Part shown: positions 58,003-64,000 of the stretch, in pieces | How the letters are laid out: each line of letters begins with the position of its first letter | Position numbering within the stretch: the stretch's first letter is position 1 | Origin: Stomorhina lunata | Taxonomy: Eukaryota > Arthropoda > Insecta > Diptera > Rhiniidae | Assembly (NCBI GenBank): GCA_933228675.1 | Contig: OW121743.1 | Coordinates: 109,177,468-109,241,467, forward strand | Length of the DNA: 64,000 nucleotides | Direction: 5' to 3' | The notes under the pieces: model-generated | What the model was told of the DNA's origin: nothing | Seen by the model: only the letters and a program-made list of their open reading frames with translations | The model's database searches: none | Translations under genes and position numbers: made by a program

Positions 58003-58622
58003 ATTATATATAGAAAATATTCGGTATAAAATTTTTTATAGAAAATTTTCGGTATAAAATTTTTTATAGAAAATTTTCGGTATAAAATTTTTTATAGAAA
58101 ATTTTCCGTATAAAATTTTTTATAGAAAATTTTCCGTATAAAATTTTTTATAGAAAATTTTCGGTACAAAATTTTTTGCAGAAAATTGTCGATACAAAAT
58201 TACATATAGAAAATATTCGGTATAAAGTTTATTATGGAAAATTTTCGGTTTAAAATTTTATCAAAAAAATTTTCTTTATAAAATTTTGTACCGAAAATTT
58301 TCAATATAAAATTTCATACCGAAAATATTATATAAAAAATTGTTTACCGAAAATTTTTTATAAAAAATTTTAAACCGAAAATTTTACATAAAAAACTTTA
58401 TACCCAATATTTTCTATATGTAATTTGGTATCGACAATTTTCTGCAAAAAATTTTGTACCGAAAATTTTCTATAAAAAATTTTATACGGAAAATTTTCTA
58501 TAAAAAATTTTATACGGAAAATTTTCTATCAAAAATTTTATACCGAAAATTTTCTATAAAAAATTTTATACCGAAAATTTTCTATAAAAAATTTTATACC
58601 GAATATTTTCTATATATAATTT
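58003..58622. repeat. Inverted duplication of satellite, arms ~230-260 bp
   Basis: 58003-58236 (forward units, ATAGAAAATTTTCGGTATAA) is the reverse complement of about 58393-58622 almost base for base, including private variants such as the ACATATAGAAAATATTCGG unit, the GCAGAAAATTGTCGATACAA unit and two CCGTAT units. Weaker complementarity continues inward. It is the only forward-oriented stretch inside an otherwise reverse array. Confidence 0.9.
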
Positions 58623-59205
58623 TGTATCGACAGTTTTCTGCAAAAAATTTTGTACCGAAAATTTTCTATAAAAAATTTTATACCGAAAACTTTCTATATA
58701 TAAATTTATACCAAACATTTTCTATATAACATTTTTTACCGAAAATTTTCTGCAAAAAATTTTCTTTATAAATTTTTTTATCAAAAATTTTCTATATAAA
58801 TTTTTTTATTAAAAATTTTCTATATAAAATTTTATACCGAATATTTTCTACATAAAATTTTCGATATGAAATTTTGTACCAAAGATTTTCTATATAAAAT
58901 TTTAAACCGAATATTTTCTATATAAAATTTTATACCGAAAATTTTCAATATAAAATTTTATACTTAAAATTTTCTATATAAAATTTTATACCGAAAATTT
59001 TCTATATAAATTTTTATACCGAACATTTTCTATAAAAAGTTTTATACCGAAAATGTTCTACATAAAATTTTATACCGACAATTTTTTATATAAATTTTAC
59101 ACCAAAAAACTTCTATATACAATTTTATACAAAAAATTTTCTATATAAAATTTTATACAGAAAATTTTCCATATAAAATTTTGTACCGAAAATTTTCTAT
59201 AAAAA
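58623..59205 (-). repeat. Satellite array 10b (28-bp units, reverse orientation)
   Basis: Continues as TACCGAAAATTTTCTATATA then AAATTTTA, with TATATA rather than TATAAA in most units. It ends near 59205. The plus-strand frame 58454-58729 is a by-product. Confidence 0.92.
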
Positions 59206-60944
59206 TAAATTCCTGAAAGACTTTTTCATTTATTTATCACAATTTTACCATACAAATCAAATATGTTGTATAAACTAAAGCAATTAAGTTGTAAATATGT
59301 ATATAAGTTTAGATTTCTTCATACTAGAATATCTGATTATGCTAAAATTTAAATTTGAATAATTCTTGAAATTTAATTTTTGTCTCATCTCGAATATAAC
59401 AAGCAACAATTTTGAAACAATTCTAAACTAATGAATGTAAAAGGTTTCCTAAATCATCATGACTTCATATATGAACCAAAGATAAACTATTGCTGTTAAT
59501 AAAAAACAAACTGGCTCAATTTGCATATTGTATGAGTCTGAACAAATATTACATAAATACTCGTATATGATGAATATACATAAATAAAACTTTTTGAAAC
59601 AAAAATATTTAAAACAAGTGACAATTGTCCCAAAAAAAAAAAAAACTAAAAATAATAAAATATACAACAAAACCTAGAACTTTGTCCTTGTAGGAAGCTA
59701 AGTCTTATACACACAAAATCCTTACAAATGTGAGCAAATATTAAGTATGTGTATGTAACACACACACAAAAAAAGAAAGGATTAAAATAAATTCAAGCTT
59801 AAATTTTACACGCACCACTTCTACTAAATACAAATCCTTGGAAAAAAGGATTTTTAAAACTAATACCATTACACATTTAAACAATAATAACAAACAATGA
59901 CAATGTTAAACATGAAGAAAACAGCTGTCTATTTGCATCTTTAATTTCACTCCAAAAGCTACAAAACTTCATGATTTTGTAAATTCGTTTTTTTTTTCTA
60001 TTAAGCAATTCTGTGTTCATTGATGTTGATTCTTCTGCTACTTGTATTTAAAATTTTGGTGTTCATTCAAATGTATCCAGAGACTTAAATGGGATTCACA
60101 GGAGCAGAGTGAGGAGGAGGTGGGATGGGAATAGAAAATTTGCTGACAATGTTTTCAGAAACAGCCTTAACTACTTGGAAAAAAAGGAAAGAAATTTTCA
60201 TTGCTACAAAATGCTGCTGGTTCGGGAGCACAAAACAAAAAGAAAATAAATTTTCTATTTTGTAATAATGACATTGCGCTTTTTGCAAATGACAAATAAA
60301 ACTCAATTTTTCTAAAATGGAAGACTAGAGTGTCGCATAATACTTTGTGAACTAGGAAAGAAAGAAGTTTCGTATTTAGCACAAAAAGATGAAACTAAAC
60401 AAAACTTTGAATTGAATGAATGATGTGTTGTATGCAGGAAACGTTATTATGTACAAGTTGTTTAAAAGAAAGGATTCATTAATTAAGTGATTATTTATAC
60501 GTCGAAAATTTCCTATAAAAAATTTTATACTGAATTTGCTTATGAACAAATTTATACCAAATAATTAAAAAAATACTAAAAAATTTATAAAAATTTAACT
60601 TCGAAAAATTGTATTGAGTATACAATTTAAAAATGCCGTTAAGGTTTGTGTCAATAATAATAAGTTAAAAATGTCGATAAGGTTTATGTCAATAATAACA
60701 AATATAGTATTTTGGAGAGTAAACATTATAATTCAGCTTTCGATAGGCCCCAAAGTTTAAACACACTCTTTTTCCAATCGCTATAATAATGACGAATTTT
60801 ATGCCAAAAAAGAAGTTTTGCGGGGAAGTCTCACAACCTTTTTTAATTAGAGAAATACTGCTACTGAATGCTTTTGATTGTTGGTAATAACTTACGCTCA
60901 ACATAAACCAACTCAAAAAAAGCTTCTGAAATATGGATTGGGAT
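59206..60944. other. AT-rich non-coding stretch
   Basis: No gene is supported. A few isolated satellite-like units lie at about 60500-60545. 60620-60700 holds two copies of an AAAATGYCGWTAAGGTTTRT segment. 60715-60944 may be the 5' part of the mariner relic that follows but is not readable. Confidence 0.45.
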
Positions 60945-61390
60945 ATTAAATAAAGATCATTTCAACACAGAAGACAAGGAGATTCCTAGTCAGCCGTAAA
61001 TGTTTGCAGATGGGGAATTGGAAGCATTTTTCGACTAAGGCTGTTATAAAATGCAAAAAACTTATATTATAATTGGAAATCCCTACGTTTAAAAGCATTG
61101 GAATTCACTCAAAAGCAGAGAAATTGCTTTCTATATATTTAAATTGATGCTGAGAGACGTTGATTTTCCACATCGAAAATTATGCTTGAACACTAGAGAA
61201 AGAAGACAGTTCTAAGTCCTATTGTTACTGGTGATGAAAAATTGTCGGCCTAGAAGGGTGTTTTGTATTAAGAGCAGTTTAAATCGCGTCAAACGATCAC
61301 AGAGGATCTGTACTGAAGGCAATTGATTCGTTTGAAGAAGGCAGTCAACGAAAAACTACCACATGTAGCAAGACTTGCGAAAAAATATTT
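60945..61390 (+). pseudogene. Mariner transposase remnant (second, different lineage)
   Basis: Broken plus-strand frames show mariner transposase order: HFNTEDKEIPSQP, then ADGELEAFFD (60963-61040), NSLKSREIAF, RDVDFPHRKLCL, and IVTGDEKLS with the first catalytic Asp (61220-61248). Further on come TITEDLY and QLIRLKKAVNEKLPHVARL (about 61295-61378). Stops and indels are numerous, and the region just after GDEK is partly deleted. The second and third catalytic Asp regions are absent; satellite array 11 starts within 30 bp. The sequence differs from the 51.5-kb remnant, so two mariner lineages are present. Confidence 0.8.
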
Positions 61391-61409
61391 GGAAAACTGT
61401 AACATTTTG

Positions 61410-63400
61410 AAAAAATTTAATGAAAAATTTAAATCTATTAAAAAAAAAATTACGTGAAATAAAATCGAAATTTGTTAGTAAAAATCGCAAATTTTTATAT
61501 AAAATGTCTTTTCTAGTAAAATTTTTAACAACGGAAAGTTTTCTAGTAAAATTTTTAACAACGAAAAATTTTTTAGAAAAACTTTTAATAACGGAAAATT
61601 TTTTAGAAAAACTTTTAATTACGAAAATTTTTCAAATAACATTTTTAATACCTAAAAATTTTCTACTAAAATGTTTAACCTTTAAGTAAAATTTTTAATA
61701 ACGAAAAATTTTTAACAACGAAAAATTTTCTAATAAAATTTTTAACAACGAAAATTTTCTAGTAAAATTTTTAACAACAAAAAATATTTTATTAAAGTTT
61801 CTAGTAAAATTTTTAACAACAAAAATTTTCTAGTAAAATTTTTAACAACGAAAATTTTTTAGTAAAATTTTTAAAAACGAAAATTTTTCTATTAAAATCT
61901 CTAGTAAAATTTTTAACAACGAAAAATTTTCTAGTAAAATTTTTAACTATAAAAATTTTCTAGTAAAATTTTTAACAACGAAAATTTTTTAGTAAAATTT
62001 TTAAAAACGAAAATTTTTCTATTAAAATTTCTAGTAAAATTTTTAACAACGAAAAATTTTCTGGTAAAATTTGTAACAACGAAAAATTTTCTAGTAAAAT
62101 TTTTAACAACAAAAAATTTTCTATTCAAATTTTTAGTAAAATTTTTAACAACGAAAAATTTTCTAAAAAAAATTTTAGAACGAAATATTTTCTAAAAAAT
62201 TTTAAACAACAAAAAATTTCTAGTAAAGTTCTTAAAGACAAAAAAATAAATCTATAAAAACCAAGTTTTTGTAGTAAAGTTTTTAACAACAAAAAATTTG
62301 TAGTAAAAATAATTGCCACGAAAATTTTCCATAAATTTTTTAACAACGAAAAATTTTCTAAAAAAATTTTAAGAACGAAATATTTTCTAAAAAATTTTAA
62401 ACAACGAAAAATTTTCTTGTAAAATTTTTAGAAACAAAAAAATTTCTATAAAAATTTTAACAACGAGAAATTTTCTAGTAAAATTTTTAACAACAAAATT
62501 TTTTTTAAAAAAGGTTTTAATAACGAAAAATTTTTTTAGTAAAATTTTTAACAACGAAAAATTTTCTAATAAAATTTTGAATAAAAAAAATTTTATAATT
62601 TGAAATTAAAAATAAAGCAAATTTATTTAGTAAAATTTTTAATAACGAAACATTTTCCAGTAAAATTTTTAACAACGAGAAATCTTTTAGTAAAATTTTA
62701 AACAAATAAAAATTTTTTAGTTAAATTTTCAAAAACGAAAATTTTTCTAGTAAAATTTTTGACAGCGAAAAGGTTTTTTCGAAAAATTTATAACAACGAA
62801 AATTTTTAATAACGAAAAATTTTCTAGTAAAATTCAGTTGAAAATTGAAAAAGAAAAATTTTCTATTGAAAATTTTAACAACGTAAAGTTCTGTAGTAAA
62901 ATTTTTAATAACAAAACATTTTAAGTATAATTTTTACCAACAAAAATTTTTCTATTAATAATTAAAATTAAAAAAGTAATATTTTTAATAACTATTTCTG
63001 TTTTATTAAAATTTTTAATAAAGAAAAATTTTCTGTTGAAAATTGAAAACGACAAAATTTTCTGTAAAATATATTATCTTTTAAAAATTTTAATATCGAA
63101 ATATTTCTATGAAAAATTTTTACACTGAAATTTTCTATAAAAATTTTTACATTTCATTTTTATATAAAATATTTTTTAAATTTAAATTTTCTATAAAAAA
63201 ATTATAACATAGAAATTTTTTTATGAAAAATTTTAAACATGAAACTTTTGTAATAAAACATTTTACATCACAATTTTTTCTATACAAAAAAAAATTTTAT
63301 AAAAAATTTGAATTAAATTTTTGAACAACGAAAAATGTTTTTATGAAAAGTAATAGCAGCTAAAATTTTTATATGAAAAACTTAAATATCGAAATCTTTT
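61410..63400. repeat. Satellite array 11 (30-bp units with AACAACG and CTAGT linkers)
   Basis: Period 30 bp (GAAAA at 62051 and 62081): AACAACGAAAAATTTTCTAG then TAAAATTTTT. Here the usual CTATAG linker is replaced by CTAGT. A longer repeat of several units recurs (61795-61880 and 61910-62000, each with the ATTAAARTYTCTAGTAAAAT variant). Edges (62880-63400) are strongly decayed. Minus-strand frames (61943-62128, 62125-62346, 62517-62705) are by-products. Confidence 0.93.
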
Positions 63401-64000
63401 TGGTTTAATATAAGGAGCACTCTAAATTAAATATGCATGTACTATTTCAGGCAAAACATATCCATATAGAAACAACAATGTTTAATTAATTTGTTAGGCA
63501 CGATAAACAGAGAAATTTATATAACGGAGTGACTACAAAAATAACTTTTTTATTAAGAACGGCACAACTATAAAACCATCTAGAACATCGGGCTTTTGAA
63601 AGGCTTTGAGATCTTATAAAAAAAAGTAAGAAAATCACACATAAAGAGTAAACCAGTAACTCTCATTTTTATGGGACTTTTCAAAACTACCATACGTCAA
63701 ATCAATGTATAAAAATGCAACATCTTTATATTATAGAGTCTTTGACTGAATATTATGTAAAAATTTTAAGTCATATGAATTTGTACAATATTTCAATAAA
63801 TTTTAATATTTGTAAGAGTTTTTGTTGAAAAATATTAGAAAATAATTATATTTTTCTTCTTTTTACTTTCAGGTAATTTGAAGAACACTAATGAAAATAT
63901 TTGATGAGTATATACAATTTTGCAAATATTTTACTTACCCATTAATTATATAGTTAAGACAATATCCAGATGAAACTGAAAAAGAAAAAATATTACTTTA
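63401..64000. other. AT-rich non-coding end of window
   Basis: No gene. CAAATCAATGTATAAAAATGC at about 63697 matches, inverted, wording near 52229-52245 (GCACTTCCATACATTGATTT) with CCATAAAAATGAGAG-like context, so a dispersed repeat is likely. A pyrimidine-rich stretch ending in CAG at 63873 looks like a splice acceptor but leads into early stops. Confidence 0.4.

Noticed and set aside
63850..63880. Pyrimidine tract and CAG resembling a splice acceptor
   Set aside because: In phase with the 46322 donor (phase 0) the reading frame stops after two codons, so it cannot be the next coding exon of that gene.

Overview
The window looks like non-coding, very AT-rich, repeat-laden chromosomal DNA of a fly (Diptera; a calyptrate such as a blow fly or house-fly relative is my inference). 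Support comes from insect-type LINE remnants, mariner transposase remnants, small TIR elements, a dispersed repeat of a kind familiar in fly genomes, and one probable coding exon with a glutamine/histidine run. No bacterial-style gene organisation, rRNA, CRISPR array or virus was seen.

Most striking is a superfamily of short-period tandem arrays covering very roughly 30% of the window: 4.4-4.9, 5.2-5.6, 8.3-10.4, 12.7-16.5, 18.2-21.1, 28.1-28.95, 33.7-36.2, 38.2-40.7, 56.8-59.2 and 61.4-63.4 kb. Each unit is 28-31 bp and is built from two AnTn blocks joined by two short linkers. One linker is usually an ATAG/CTATAG palindrome; the other is array-specific (CGTTAT, CGGTATC, CGGTAT, GAT, ATATCG, AACAACG). 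The arrays are largely separate families, in both orientations, from badly decayed to nearly perfect (about 40 copies of a 31-bp hairpin unit at 39.04-40.3 kb). One 93-bp satellite piece sits between two identical 57-bp copies of unrelated DNA and has a near-identical counterpart 2.8 kb away, which looks like a footprint of how the units spread.

Between arrays lie transposon relics. One LINE family has four copies: a long, 5'-truncated copy at 21.9-24.4 kb with one in-frame stop and a small RT deletion, and decayed copies at 0-1.06, 5.6-6.6 and 53.5-54.5 kb. The 3' end of a second LINE lies at 41.85-42.2 kb. Two unlike mariner-type transposase pseudogenes lie at 51.5-52.0 and 60.9-61.4 kb. 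There are two small TIR elements (33.33-33.59 and 47.98-48.34 kb), a tRNA-headed SINE candidate (1.44-1.74 kb), hammerhead-ribozyme-like segments (about 5.0 and 10.5 kb), a 504-bp foldback (42.97-43.47 kb) and a 170-bp tandem repeat (25.1-26.4 kb).

The only convincing host coding sequence is 46077-46322 (+). It appears to be a first coding exon: signal peptide, Gln/His-rich run, then a Cys-x3-Cys segment ending at a GT donor. Its next exon is not recognised, so the remaining 17.7 kb may be intron. Nearly all other open frames are by-products of the satellites or chance frames in AT-rich DNA. Repeat boundaries are approximate because they were read by eye.
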